Shown piece after piece: positions 12,217 through 22,693 of a stretch of 64,000 bases of DNA. Source of the DNA: Bathynomus jamesi. Lineage: Eukaryota > Arthropoda > Malacostraca > Isopoda > Cirolanidae. The translations under genes and the position numbers were made by a program. The DNA is taken from the NCBI GenBank assembly GCA_023014485.1, contig JAJOZX010003308.1, forward strand, positions 354,001-418,000, given 5' to 3'. Below the pieces are notes generated by a model. That model was given only the letters and a program-made list of their open reading frames with translations. It was not told where the DNA came from and did not search any database. Every line of letters begins with the position of its first letter. Positions within the stretch are counted from its first letter, which is position 1.

Positions 12217-12560
12217 ATGTATAGGAAAAGTCCTAAACTCCGCTCCCTGTATGATCGATCAAAGGTCACGTGTCTCCTGCTACTACTTGGTCATATCTCT
12301 ACCCTGCGTGCTCAGTTGACCGCTGCAAGCCCTGGATCTCAGACATGTATTTTCTCATGTAGACGAAAAATAGTGATAGCTACCTTTGATATTGCATGTT
12401 CGACGTTTATGAAGTGGTATTCGGTAAAAACGGAAGATGTGACGAATACTGAAAGACGCCCTAGCCTCCCTCCTTTGTAACTTTACAGTCTACGTTGAAC
12501 CGTGCGAAGCTTCAGGAACAAGATGTTCAAATACTCTACGGGTATTCTGGCGATAGTTAT
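12217..12560 (+). pseudogene. Decayed copy of the Polinton accessory gene at 41961
   Basis: From the ATAGCTACCTTTGATATTGC stretch onward the sequence parallels the start of the 197-aa gene at 41961. Matching residues include ATFDIACSTFMKWYSVK against the intact start, and the ATACTCTACGGGTATTCTGG stretch downstream. Upstream, both copies share TCAGTYGACCGC and adjacent bases, so promoter and gene were copied together. The frame ends early at 12478-12480 and continues shifted. Confidence 0.6.
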
Positions 12561-12960
12561 CCCGAAATACAATCTATTTTTAATATAAAGTTATATTAAT
12601 ATTTTTTTGTAATAAGGTTTAAAGATATAATGATGTCTTAAAGAAAATTTGTATTGAAACAAAATAGTTGTGTAAAAGAGGAAAAAAATGAATGTTATCC
12701 CGAAATAGAATCTATTTTTATTGTAAAGTTTATTAATATTTTTTGTAATGAGGTTTAAAGATATAATGGTGTCTTAAAAACAAATTTGTATTGAAACAAA
12801 ATAATTGGCCAAAAGAGGAAAAATTAATAAATTACCCCGAAATAGAATCTAATTGGCGAAAGACGAGAAATGAAATAATTATCCCGAAATACAATCTATT
12901 TTTAATATAAAATCATATCAATGCTTTTTATGTTATAGCTTAAGGGTAAAATTGTATACT
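12558..12960. repeat. ~140-bp tandem repeat, about 3 copies
   Basis: TATCCCGAAATACAATCTAT recurs at about 12558, 12698 (one base changed), 12834 (shortened copy) and 12880. It is followed each time by the same AT-rich body. It lies in the decayed Polinton relic. Confidence 0.75.
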
Positions 12961-13299
12961 GTATTATGGTGAAAATTTGTTTTGGCATTAAATTTAGTTT
13001 ATCTTATTCGATTTTTTGTATAAAAGATCGCCCCCCCCAAACGTGCAATTGGCCTCGTGGCCACGAGAAGCTCAATAGAAAAACTATTGGTGTTGCCTTT
13101 TTTGAGACCTTGCCGGTCTACCCCTTGGCCCCATAAACGTATTTGTTTATCCTTAATAGCGCTGTCTATTAGGTCGTATTTAGAGACCTTGCCGGTCTAC
13201 CAGGAGCTGGTAAGTAAAGCGGTGCTTGTGGTGCTGTGGTGTTTTATGTGTGGTGGTTACGCTCGTATATATTTTGTTATTGGGGCTTTACATGCATCT

Positions 13300-13300
13300 G

Positions 13301-13369
<69 letters not shown>

Positions 13370-13370
13370 A
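13300..13370. repeat. (TA)n(GT)n microsatellite
   Basis: Compound dinucleotide array within the Polinton relic. Confidence 0.9.
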
Positions 13371-13858
13371 TAACAATAGGGGGCTCTATGGGCGTATAGT
13401 TGGGGAGTGTATGTGCGTTTGTGTGCGCTTTTAATTCGTTCGAAGGTTATTAATATATACAGGCCATTTATGCCTTCTAAGCCAACTGGCGGATTAAGCT
13501 AACTACCAACTAGCTGATTAAGCCAAGTGGCGGATTTCGACTTCGAGTTCTAAGTCAAGTGTTGCTACCTTGAGCTCTCATTAAGCTTCTGCCTCTCGCA
13601 GAAGCTGGATGCTCTTTTCCCTCTCTCTTCCTCTCTCTTAGGTTAGGTATACCCCCATTGGGGGGTGAGGCCGTCCCAACTTCTCCCCCAAAGAGGTCAG
13701 GTGGATTCCCACTCCCCCAGCAAGCTGGGGGAGTTCCACCCCTTTTTGGGGGAAGTTGGCACGGGGGGAGGGGGTCTTGCAACAAGGTGTGGCACTGGCT
13801 CTCGTTTTATCAACATTGCAATTGCATATGCCCTCTCCCATTTTGCGGGCATACTACT

Positions 13859-14544
13859 GATTCATATTGGCTTGTTTGGCCTTAACCCTGGAATGTCTCT
13901 TCGATAACAATTCTCCAGATTTAGAGAATACTCTTTCACTTGGTACCCAAGTTGCTGGCTTAAGTCACTTCAACTAACTTTAGTCACTTAATTCTAACGA
14001 TTAATTAGTCATATAAAAATAAATTAAATTATATTGTAATAGATCTATTTCTGATCATTGACAAAAGAAAAAAGAATAGATTCTTTGATCTGGAATCGAT
14101 TCCAAACTGGAGTCGATTCTAATAGGTGCTGTCGATAGAATTGATTCCAAAATATGACTGTTTAAGAATCCAGAATCGATTCTTTTGTAGTAGACTCTTT
14201 ACCTCACCCCTAGAAAAGATTTCACCCTTCCAAACAAAGTTATGAAGAGGCGGAGCAGTAAAAACTAGCTATAAAAATTAGTATTACAATGTTTTGTTTC
14301 TGGCGCTAAATTGTTATATTAACATTACATCTTGACTGATCGGTTTTAAACTCTTCTAAAATGTAAGTTGAAGTAGTCTAAAATGAGTTTTTGAAAAGTT
14401 TTATTAGTAGAATGGCATTTATACGCAGTATTTAACTGCAAGTTCTAAACGAGTTTAACTCTAGAAATTCAGCGTGGCCTATTACAAAGTACAATTGTTT
14501 TTTCTAGGAATGATGTCTTTTATTGTACGAGAGTTAATTTTTAG
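13859..14544. other. Intron, nothing recognised
   Basis: Holds a run of diverged AATCGATTCC-type repeats (14045-14200), as also seen near 7700. No gene. Confidence 0.4.
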
Positions 14545-14745
14545 AATCACCTGAAGATCAGGGCCCCCAGCCTTCGTTAGTTAGCCTTATAAGGCTAACT
14601 AACGAAAATATCACGACTTAACCTAACCAATCGTTAGGTCAACTGTACGCCCTTGACGATTGGTTAGGTTAAGTCATGATATTTTCGTTAGTTAGCCTTA
14701 TAAGGCTAACTAAAGAAGGCTGGGGGCCCTGATCTTCAGGTGATC
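14545..14745. mobile_element. Fold-back MITE, ~200 bp, nearly perfect hairpin
   Basis: Ends ATCACCTGAAGATCAGGGCC and its inverse complement GGCCCTGATCTTCAGGTGAT flank two inverted copies of the GTTAGCCTTATAAGGCTAAC palindrome and the AACGAAAATATCACGACTTA core. A related element follows at 14968. Confidence 0.7.
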
Positions 14746-14967
14746 TTTTATTATTGTTTAGTAACAATAAATTGTTTAATTTAACCTACAAAAGTAATTT
14801 TCATTATAGGGTTACGTAGACCGACACTAGTAGTTGTGTGTGCGGTTCCACACTGTCATTCTATAATCTATAGGGTTAATGAAGCTAAGTAAACAGTAAA
14901 TAATTTAAAAAATTTTAAAGTATGTAAAGGTTGAATTAATAAGAAAGTCACTTATAAATCATTATTA

Positions 14968-15174
14968 GGATCACCTGAAGATCAGGGCCCCAAGCCTCAA
15001 TTACCAAATGATATATTCGTTAAAACTAACGAAAATATCACGACTTAACCTAACCAATCAATCGTCAAGGGCGTACAGTTGACCTAACCGGCCATTCAAT
15101 TAAATTTATTATTATATTTGGTACTGTAAAGCAAAAAACAAGAATACATGGGGGCCTTGATCCTCAGGTGATCC
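14968..15174. mobile_element. Second copy of the ATCACCTGAAGATC MITE
   Basis: Ends GGATCACCTGAAGATCAGGG and its imperfect inverse at 15150-15174. One copy of the AACGAAAATATCACGACTTA core and of the GTACAGTTGACCTAACCGG segment is inside. Confidence 0.65.
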
Positions 15175-15334
15175 TTATTATTTATTAGTGAAGAAACACA
15201 ACTTCAGTTATAAGTTCAGAAAGAAAATAACTCTTAATAAATTGAATGTTATGATCCTTAAAGTGCTGAAGAGGAGTATTAATGATGATATTGTATGTGT
15301 GCGCGTGTGTGCGTAATACCTTTTAAAAACTTAC

Positions 15335-15385
15335 CGAAAAGAGGTGTTCCATTAGTGCTACCCTCCAGATGGTCTTCGTCATTAT
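15335..15385 (-). CDS. Host gene exon: short acidic linker
   Basis: This is a 51-nt minus-strand exon with strong splice signals, TTTCTTTCAG before it and GTAAGTTTT after it. It takes over in phase 1 from the exon at 15492-15645 and ends in phase 1. It encodes about 17 residues rich in Asp, Glu, Asn, Gly and Thr, including an NGT glycosylation sequon. Its last base pairs in phase with the transmembrane exon at 1563-1666, which would make this the stalk just outside the membrane. Confidence 0.7.
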
Positions 15386-15491
15386 CTGAAAGAAACACTT
15401 AATTTGGTTTCAAGATTTTCCAAAATGGAATCTTAATTAATTTAAATTTAAAAAAAAGAGGAACCAATTTGGCGGAACTTATTGCACTTAC

Positions 15492-15645
15492 TTTCCTTGT
15501 CTTGTTGAGAGCGTTGTGACGGGAAGACGTCCTCGTAAAAAACTTCAACTGGTGACTGGTCCCGAATTCTCACCCAAAACCTCTTTGATCCCAAAACGTG
15601 AAATTTAATTTCGATGAATGAATTTTGCCCAAAGATTCGATATTC
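15492..15645 (-). CDS. Host gene exon: beta-rich ectodomain piece
   Basis: This is a 154-nt minus-strand exon. Seen: acceptor with tract TTTTCTTTGCCTTTTTAAAG, donor GTAAGTGC, and an open frame in phase 0 that ends in phase 1. It encodes about 51 residues with alternating hydrophobic positions (FIEIKFHVL, RFWVRIRDQ, VEVFYEDVF), suggesting beta strands, then a polar Ser/Gln/Lys/Glu tail. Phase agrees with exon 17868-18147 upstream and 15335-15385 downstream, which is the main argument that these are real exons. I do not recognise the domain. Confidence 0.7.
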
Positions 15646-15739
15646 CTTTAAAAAGGCAAAGAAAACATATTAAATTTAACCCTCTTTTAACGCCTTCAAT
15701 TTCCATTAAAACAAAAGCATCCGCAATTTTCTTTATTGA

Positions 15740-15775
15740 AAGGAACACACACACACACACACGCGCGCGCGCACG
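15740..15775. repeat. (AC)n(GC)n microsatellite
   Basis: Compound dinucleotide run. Confidence 0.9.
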
Positions 15776-15997
15776 TTTGACTACCTTTCAAAACCACGAC
15801 ATTTAGCCTACTCTAAATAACCTAACCTAACCTAGCCTAACCTTCATTATATTCCGTTTTCGTGATATTTCGTGATTTCCTTAAAATAAGTGAAGTTATG
15901 GCAACACCGTTAATGTCGCCAAACGCATGTTCGTGTCCAGATGAGTTCCATGTTTATCCTGAACATTGTCGCGATAACGTAAGGTAGCTAAGAACAC

Positions 15998-16003
15998 ACA
16001 CAT

Positions 16004-16050
<47 letters not shown>
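15998..16050. repeat. (AC)n(TA)n microsatellite
   Basis: Compound run ending exactly at the terminal repeat of the mariner element at 16051. Confidence 0.9.
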
Positions 16051-16139
16051 CAGGGTGTTCCATAAGTCCGGCATCATAGGAAAAATAATAAAAAAAGGCA
16101 AAACAAAAGCTTTTATTTACAGAACGTGCTCAATATGTA

Positions 16140-17103
16140 AGCACACCGGACAAAAAATTAGTCACCCCTCTCAGAATGTACCTAATAACGTGTGACGGCG
16201 CCTCTGGCCTTGATAACCGCACGAATCCGGCGAGGCAGAGACTCTACGAGGTTGTGCATGTACTGAACATCAATTTGCTGCCACTCGTTCATCAGCCGGT
16301 CCCGAAGTTCCGCCAGAGTCCGTGGGTGTCTATTCCTGCGCTTCACTTTCTGTTTCCAGCCTGAACAACACCTTCGACGCATTCAGGATTAAAGGCTTCA
16401 TTGGACCTGCGATGTACTCGTCGCCTCCCATCATTGGAGAACAAACAAAAACGGGACTCATCGGACCAAATTACACGTTTCCAATCTGCCGCAGTCCAGT
16501 TTTTGTGCCTCTGAGCCCATTTATAACGTGCCAATTTGTGACTTGCTGTTAACAGTGGCCTCTTCCGTGGTACCCTGCTCCAGATGTCCATCGCATGCAG
16601 TTCTCGTCGCAATGTCCGTTCGGAAATTGGTCGCTGGAGAACCTCATTGGTTTCTTGGAGCAATTGTTCTCTGGTTTGAAAACGATTTGCAGTTACTAGA
16701 CGAGAAACATGGCGGCGGCCCCTATTGTCGAGAATTGTTTTCCGGCCACAGTTACGCCGTCGATTGTCAGTTGATTGCGAACTACACCACTCTTTGTAAA
16801 CTCGCTGGACAGTACGCGTTGACACACCAACAAATTGGGCTACTTCAGACATTTTGTGTCCGTGGGCTCTGCCAAACACGATGGCTCCTTTTTGCCACTG
16901 AGTAACGTCTGCCTCACGACCCATTTTGCAGACTATATCCAACACACACTTTGTTCTTCACCACCTCACGAAACAGATCTGATCCTGTGTGCTACGTCAC
17001 CGCTACTTGTCACTTACCAATGCTACATCAGCGCCCTCTGTGTGACCTTGAACTTCCTACTATCGGTGCTATTAGGGGTGACTAATTTTTTGTCCGGTGT
17101 GCT
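16140..17103 (-). mobile_element. Tc1-like element nested in the mariner
   Basis: Termini AGCACACCGGACAAAAAATT and AATTTTTTGTCCGGTGTGCT are perfectly inverted for about 30 bp and flanked by TA on both sides. Length is 964 bp, short for Tc1, because the transposase middle is deleted. Confidence 0.9.
16182..16924 (-). pseudogene. Tc1-like transposase, central deletion
   Basis: From the ATG at 16924, the N-terminal half (to about 16343) has the helix-turn-helix DNA-binding region (VAQFVGVSTRTVQRVYKEW), the RRELHAMDIWSR segment and the first catalytic aspartate in WSDESRF. The reading then jumps, in a shifted frame, to the C-terminal tail (LRDRLMNEW, then VESLPRRIRAVI) ending at 16182. The stretch that should hold the second Asp and the last acidic residue is missing. 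About 260 codons remain of the usual 340. It cannot be active. Confidence 0.85.
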
Positions 17104-17107
17104 TATT

Positions 17108-17527
17108 GTTCCGTAGCCCATTCACTAAATTCCATCCGCCGGTCGGGATCATCTTCGCTTAATTTCTGTAGGATCTGAAGTTTATATGGATGCCATTTGT
17201 GAGCCTGAAGAATGCGATGGATGCTACTTTCGACACTCCTCCTGTCTCGGCGGACAATCGCCGAAGAGACTTATTGGGACTTCTGTTAAAATGAGCCAGG
17301 ATAGCAGTCGCTGTATCATCGTCAGTGGACCTCCTTGAAGGTCCACTGCGTGGTTTATCTTCTATAGATCCTGTTTCCTTAAACTTTGCAACAAGTCTGC
17401 TAACACAATTCTGTGTTATTGGCACGCGGTCTGGATGCAGCCTGTTAAATTCAGCAGCGGCCTCTCTTTGACTCCGATTTCCTATGAGTAGAATTATCTG
17501 GATTCGTTCTTCCTTGCTCACAGACAT
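17108..17527 (-). pseudogene. Mariner-type transposase, N-terminal DNA-binding part only
   Basis: From the ATG at 17527 the frame encodes the paired helix-turn-helix of IS630/Tc1/mariner proteins: RIQIILLIGNRSQREAAAEF, then VSRLVAKFKETGSIEDKPR (a GRPR-hook-like linker), then the second HTH. A frame change near 17230 leads to a segment resembling LSEDDPDRRMEF, where the sequence meets the nested Tc1. No catalytic Asp remains. Confidence 0.75.
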
Positions 17528-17621
17528 TATGGCCTGTAGAAAGAGAAAAATATGAATTATGGTTTGTAGAAATAGAAAAATATGAATTTCTCCTATGATG
17601 CCGGACTTATGGGACACCCTG

Positions 17622-17625
17622 TATA

Positions 17626-17700
<75 letters not shown>
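17622..17700. repeat. (TA)n microsatellite
   Basis: About 80 bp of TA immediately after the mariner right end. Confidence 0.95.
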
Positions 17701-17704
<4 letters not shown>

Positions 17705-17867
17705 AATTCAATTTTTTATTTTTCTTAACATTAACTTTTTTTTTTTTTTTACGAAAAAGGTCTCATTAAAATATTTTTGGGCACCACATTTTAATGAACC
17801 TTTATTAATGCCATTAATAAAGGTTAAATGGCTTCCTTTAGAAGTGCAAAAATTACCCTCAATTTAC

Positions 17868-18147
17868 TTTTTCGGCAAACATTGAAACATTCAGATTAAG
17901 AGAGTAGAAGGTTCCCGAAGATAAAATGGTATCGTCAAGACGGAAAGTTTGAGCGCAATCTTCATTTGGATAAACATTAAACGACCCATTTTCGCATAGG
18001 ACGAGAGATCTTGAGCCGAGAGTTATATTAACTCTATAGTTCTCCTCGTCTGACCATGAGCCAAACCCGATCCTCAATGATTTTCTTTGAATGTTGAAGG
18101 AATAGAGAAGTTGTTGAAAGCTCCTTCAATGATGTAATCTCTCCACT
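17868..18147 (-). CDS. Host gene exon: glycosylated ectodomain (one frame break)
   Basis: This is a 280-nt minus-strand exon. Seen: acceptor ATTTACAG and donor GTAAAT. The second two thirds is open, with GFGSWSDEENYRVNITLGS, two Cys (VLCENG, NEDCAQ) and three N-glycosylation sequons (NIT, NGS, NVS). The first third is open in another frame that agrees with the phase of the preceding exon. The switch occurs near 18075, where one base appears to be missing. Exon ends then agree in phase with both neighbours, so I favour a sequencing indel over a dead gene. The fold looks beta-rich; family not recognised. Confidence 0.6.
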
Positions 18148-18402
18148 CTGTAAATGTTTTCCCAAATAATAAAAAGGTTAATTTTAAATATTCGCTTAAT
18201 TAAACATTTAATATGAAATAAATATTCACGTAAACAATTAACATTTTCCTAAACTGATCAATATTCTCCCTCTTTTAACTAATCAAAATTTATAATCCAA
18301 TAAAAGAAAATGTCTCTAAAAGTAAAACAAAAGTTTCATTCTATTTTTATAACTCAAACTTTGTTTTAAAACTCTCTTCAATAACCAAAGTCAGAAACAA
18401 AC

Positions 18403-18764
18403 CATAGTAGCAATTAACGAAGGACAATAATTCTTGCATGGTGATTGTCACGTTTTCTCCTTTGGTCACGTTCAGTAGTCGACGCTGAAGAAGAACTCTT
18501 CCTTCAAAGTCTTCTATTTTCAGAATCGATGTCGCGTCATTAAGAGTCAAATTTAGTTTGTTCCAACCCAAACGCAACAGCCTCGTTCGGAGGGACAAAA
18601 TTTCAGTGGCTGAATCCTCGTTGGACATCACGAAATCGCATTTTATTTCCAGAACATCGTCACTGGTTGCATTTCCCCAATTCACGGGGAAGAAGAAGTC
18701 AATAATAAGAAGTCGAACGTATTCCATTGATGATGATACGTCCCAATTTTCAAAGAGTTCCAGT
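18403..18764 (-). CDS. Host gene exon: glycosylated ectodomain
   Basis: This is a 362-nt minus-strand exon. Seen: acceptor CTTCTTTTCAG at the upstream edge and a weaker GTTTGT donor. It is open throughout, about 120 codons. It encodes alternating hydrophobic strands (YVRLLIIDFFF, VLEIKCDFVM, SILKIEDFEGRVLL) with four N-x-T sequons (NAT, NLT, two NVT) and two Cys. Without the donor the frame runs on 18 codons to a stop at 18347. Phase agreement with 17868-18147 supports splicing. Inferred to be part of an extracellular domain of a type I membrane glycoprotein. Upstream exons were not found; the 19.36-kb transposon lies in that intron. Confidence 0.65.
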
Positions 18765-18916
18765 CTGAAAAGAAGAAATGAATTAGATTCACTGCAATAT
18801 TACAAATGTTTTCAATATAAAATTATTTCAGTGACAAATAAACCAAAAAGTATATTCAACAATTTTTTTTATACATAAAATGTAATGGAGCCATTATTTT
18901 GTGCACCTTTTAATAA

Positions 18917-18921
<5 letters not shown>

Positions 18922-18947
<26 letters not shown>
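18922..18947. repeat. (TA)n microsatellite
   Basis: Abuts the left end of the 18948 mariner. Confidence 0.9.
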
Positions 18948-19293
18948 CAGGGTGTTCAAAAGTCGCGCACCATAGGCTAATATAGCTTTATTTAATTTAA
19001 TTATTTTAAGATAGCCTTTTGATTAACTGTACGTACTATTTTTACTTCTGACACGTGAAAACGATTGTTTACGCCGTAAAAATTCTATCATTCATGCGTG
19101 CGAGTCCATCACACGAACAGTGTTAAAAGACGTTCAAGAGTTATGGAAAAGAAGGCTTGAACACCGCATTGCTCAGGAAAGGCCACCATATCGAACGTAT
19201 AGTGTAATTAAACATTATTTATAAACCATTTCAACTCGTAAACCCCGTAAATCTGGATAAATTTAGCCTATGGTGCGCGACTTCTGAGACACC

Positions 19294-19296
<3 letters not shown>
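18948..19296 (+). mobile_element. Internally deleted mariner (349 bp)
   Basis: Ends CAGGGTGTTCAAAAGTCGCG and CGCGACTTCTGAGACACCCTG are inverted for about 32 bp, flanked by TA. Inside, a short plus-strand frame (about 19130-19225) reads like the C-terminal helix of a mariner transposase (LWKRRLEHRI) and ends in a stop. The rest of the gene is gone. Confidence 0.75.

Positions 19297-19297
<1 letters not shown>

Positions 19298-19359
<62 letters not shown>
19298..19359. repeat. (TA)n microsatellite
   Basis: TA array lying between the mariner and the next transposon; both elements abut it. Confidence 0.95.
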
Positions 19360-19365
<6 letters not shown>

Positions 19366-19570
19366 GTGTCAATTTTGGGGGTGAAATGACTAAATTGAAA
19401 ATCATGTGATTTGGTAGCAATTTAATGTAATCATTTGGCATACAAAATAATATCCTTGCTTCAAAAACAATAAAAAATAACTCCTACCTACATCAATTTT
19501 AATTCAAAAATTCCATTTTTCTGTAAATTCGTAACAAAATAACAAATGTGCGCAAACATCCTATCAACAT

Positions 19571-22523
19571 TTAAAGTGGCAATAAGATATCATTCAGAGT
19601 CTTTATTTGAAAGTAACCAATGCAGTCATGTCCTTTTTGCTGCGGTTCCTTGACATCAGCATTCGGCTTGCTACTTGCGCTTTGATGTACCTTCTCGCCT
19701 CTCGTGACTGTAAACTTGACTAGCTGCTTCTGTGACATTTTCACACATCTCTCCACACTCTGAGTGTGAGAAGGCCACTTTGGCACTTGCATTGGGGCCT
19801 CTTTAAGTTGTGTTAAATTTTTGTTTGTTATACATGTTGTCAGTGGTGGCTCCAAAACTTCCGAACTCAAGTTAACTAATTCTGACAATTTCGTGGCATT
19901 GACGTTTATCAGAGGTGCCTTCCTTGTCTGAACAGAGCAGTCTCCCAGCTGGTCATCATCTAGTGATGTTCCTCTAAGCTTTAGAATGATTTCCACAGCC
20001 TCAGTTCGCTCTTTGGTACATTGGCTGCAGAATTTTGCTTGCAAAACTGCCTCTGGCCTAGCATACCAAACGGACCTTCTCACCACAGGTAACACGATGT
20101 CCACCACTACTTTCCTTTCGGTTCTCAGTAGCTGTAATTGAAACAAGATGTGGTTGGGCCCCTCCATCCACATTGGATTAAGTTTTACATTGAACCAGTG
20201 AGGAAGATAAAACCCAATAATAAATTCAACAATCAACATCAAATTCTGTAGCATTTTGCCCTTCAGTGCATGTTTGGAAACCCAAATCCTGCAGAAACGA
20301 ATCGCTGTAGTTAACCAACGACTGTGACTTACGGGTCCAATCTCCAAGAGAGCCAGATTTTGAGGCAACTCTCCTGATCTGATTGCTTGAACAATACGAT
20401 AAGCGTAAGATTGATCCGTGCTGAGTCTTTGATAACTTCTTCAGCAACACTGGAAGGGGAGGGCCTACTTCGACCTTTGGAAATTTTGTATATATTTCTA
20501 ATTCCGTTGCTTCATCTAGCATGTTGCCAAGGGGGCCTGACCACTTGTTGTTGCTCTTTGTAGGACCATCAAGTTCCTGGATGAGACGACGAAGAGGTAG
20601 TTCCCTGTGTGCAAATCACATACAATCCAAACAAGCCTTCTTCCAAGTTTTTTCTCTAAATGCGTCATAACATCGCCCTGCCATCCAGTGTTCACCGCAG
20701 TTGAGTCTCCACCAACGGCCTGCAGTGAACTGTCAAGTCTTCTTTCTTGAAGCCAACATATTATTTGATCAGCAATTGCCTCTATGTTTCTTGCCTTCTA
20801 CTTCTGCTTCAGGAACAAAGTGAAACAAATAGCGGCCATCAGGTTCGGAACACAGAGTATGTTCTTCTTTGATGAGACCGGGAAACTTTCTGTCCATTCC
20901 CTCTACCTCTAGGAGAACTTTTGTGTCATCTCTTCTTCCATCAAACAAAAGGCAAGAGAGACCTTCCTCCTTCAAATCTTTTTCATGCTGATCAGATATT
21001 TCCTTCATTATTTTTTCTTGTGCTCTTCCTATTTATTATGATCTATCACTAAGGATGTATCCTCTCGGCTGATGAGGCCTGCATCTATCCAAGCGGCAGT
21101 GGCAATCTCTGCAGTCTCTCGTAGCCCCGTATGGTGGCGAATACTGGCAAGGGCAATGTTTGAGATGTCTTTAGTGTTGTATTTCATTCTCTTCGGCGAA
21201 GGTTCAGATGGCATTTTGGAGCTATCATCTGATGTTGCTTCTTTCTGTTCATCTGAAGAGCTTTTAAAGAAGTGAGAAACCTCTTGATAGAGCTCTTCAT
21301 CTCTTTGGTGGCTTCTTCACTCTTCTTTTTCTTCCTTTCTTCCCTCTCTCGGATTTTCTCTTTTTCTTAGCAATAACAATCTGTTTTTTGGTTTCTGAAT
21401 AATCTGCCGAACAAATCTGCATACTTCCTTGACCTCCTGCCTTTGTTCTCTGCGCCTTTATGAAAGCCAGCTCCAAAACAGGGATCTTCTTCTCACGAGG
21501 ACAGCGACAATCAATGTGAGGGTGAGGTTCTTTCTGCATGAGGGAGAACAATTGGCTTCAGAACACAACTCTATGGGACACTGGCAGTTAAAAATGTCAA
21601 GAAGAGTATCAAGTGTGTGCAGAAATTTATTTTTCTTTGCTAGTTTTCCTTTACCAAGTGATGTCTCAACTGCTTTGTGCCACAGCTTTGTTAATTTTAG
21701 CTCAATATTCTATACTGATTGAGTACAGGTGGTTTGAATAACACTAGCTTTTTTCCACTGATGCAGAAGAGGGGGAATCATGTCCCTTATGAGCTCTTTC
21801 TCTGTGTAGTTCTTTCTATCCTTTGTATTTTGTTCACGAAGGAGTAACCCTAGTCTCAGCATGTCTCGCACTGTTGGTAGTTCTGATACGGGAAGCTCCT
21901 TGCCTGTACCGACTAACAGGCTCAAGTGGCATGACGACTGACCTCTTGTCTTCAATTTTGGCATCTTAGGAATATCTGAAAAGAAAGAAAAACATTTTAA
22001 GTATTTTATATCAATTACGATGTTTCAAAGTTTAGTCATTCGATGTTCTAAAATTCAATAAAAAAATATTTCATGGGATTACAACATAATTAGACAGAAG
22101 AATATGATAATAATAAATAATTGTAGTAATCAATAATCCTTACTTACAGTTAAGCTGTAGTATTCGTCTAGTTTTCCTTTACCAAGTGATGTCTCAACTG
22201 CTTTGTGCCACAGCTTTGTTAATTTTAGCTCAATAATTCTATACTGGTTGAGTACAGGTGGTTTGAATAACACTAGCTTTTTTCCACTGATGCAGAAGAG
22301 GGGGAATCATGTCCCTTATGAGCTCTTTCTCTGTGTAGTTCTTTCTATCCTTTCTATTTTGTTCACGAATGAGTAACCCTAGTCTCAGCATGTCTCGCAC
22401 TGTTGGTAGTTCTGATACGGGAAGCTCCTTGCCTGTACCGACTAACACGCTCAAGTGGCATGACGACTGACCTCTTGTCTTCAATTTTGGCATCTTAGGA
22501 ATATCTGAAAAGAAAGAAAACAT
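19571..22523 (-). pseudogene. Unclassified transposase with D / CDLH / SRW motifs, several frame breaks
   Basis: Coding blocks, 5' to 3' on the minus strand: 22523-22239, its duplicate 21964-21710, 21551-21297, 21214-21029, 21008-20769, about 20768-20523, 20522-20226 and 20368-19571. Conserved segments shared with the 59.4-kb copy include NIALASIRHHTGL, VGGDSTAVNTGW (20684-20716), VCDLH (20609-20620), LLEIGPVSHSRWLTT, LIVEFIIGFYLPHWFNVK and PVVRRSVWYARPE. An Asp at the end of a strand, a later C-x-x-H and an RW motif resemble the arrangement in hAT transposases, so I infer an RNase-H-like DDE enzyme. At least five frame changes make it inactive as read. Confidence 0.6.
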
Positions 22524-22693
22524 TTTAGTATTTTATATCAATTACGATGTTTCAAAGTTTAGTCATTCGATGTTCTAAAATTCAATAAAAAAATATTTCA
22601 TGGGATTACAACATAATTAGACAGAAGAATATGATAATAATAAATAATTGTAGTAATCAATAATCCTTACTTACAGTTAAGCTGTAGTATTCG
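21646..22693. repeat. 524-bp direct tandem duplication inside the transposon
   Basis: The block beginning TTTTCCTTTACCAAGTGATG at 21646 recurs at 22170 and runs to the TTAAGCTGTAGTATTCGTCT stretch seen at both 22150 and 22678. Differences are few, so the duplication is recent. It doubles one coding block of the transposase. Confidence 0.85.

Larger units (their letters stand above)
12210..13858 (+). mobile_element. Truncated right end of a second Polinton-like element
   Basis: Two parts match the right arm of the intact element at 27045-44762, in the same order and orientation. 12227-12560 is a diverged copy of the promoter and 5' part of the accessory gene at 41961-42551. 13500-13858 resembles the right terminal repeat, including an AAGCCAACTGGCGG subterminal unit, a G/C-rich tract and a terminus GGGCATACTACT comparable to GGCTATACTACT. 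All capsid, polymerase and integrase genes are absent. The other end cannot be located, so target duplication cannot be tested. Confidence 0.6.
16051..17621 (-). mobile_element. Mariner-like element interrupted by a Tc1 element
   Basis: Inverted termini CAGGGTGTTCCATAAGTCCG and CGGACTTATGGGACACCCTG are flanked by TA. Removing the nested Tc1 (16140-17103) leaves about 605 bp, so this mariner had already lost most of its transposase. The left residue beyond the Tc1 is only about 90 bp. Confidence 0.85.

Noticed and set aside
13555..13907. Several overlapping Pro/Gly-rich ORFs on both strands
   Set aside because: They fall in the G/C-rich terminal repeat of the Polinton relic, where all frames are open by composition.
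16528..17116. Plus-strand ORFs opposite the Tc1 transposase
   Set aside because: Antisense shadows; the minus strand carries the HTH and catalytic motifs.
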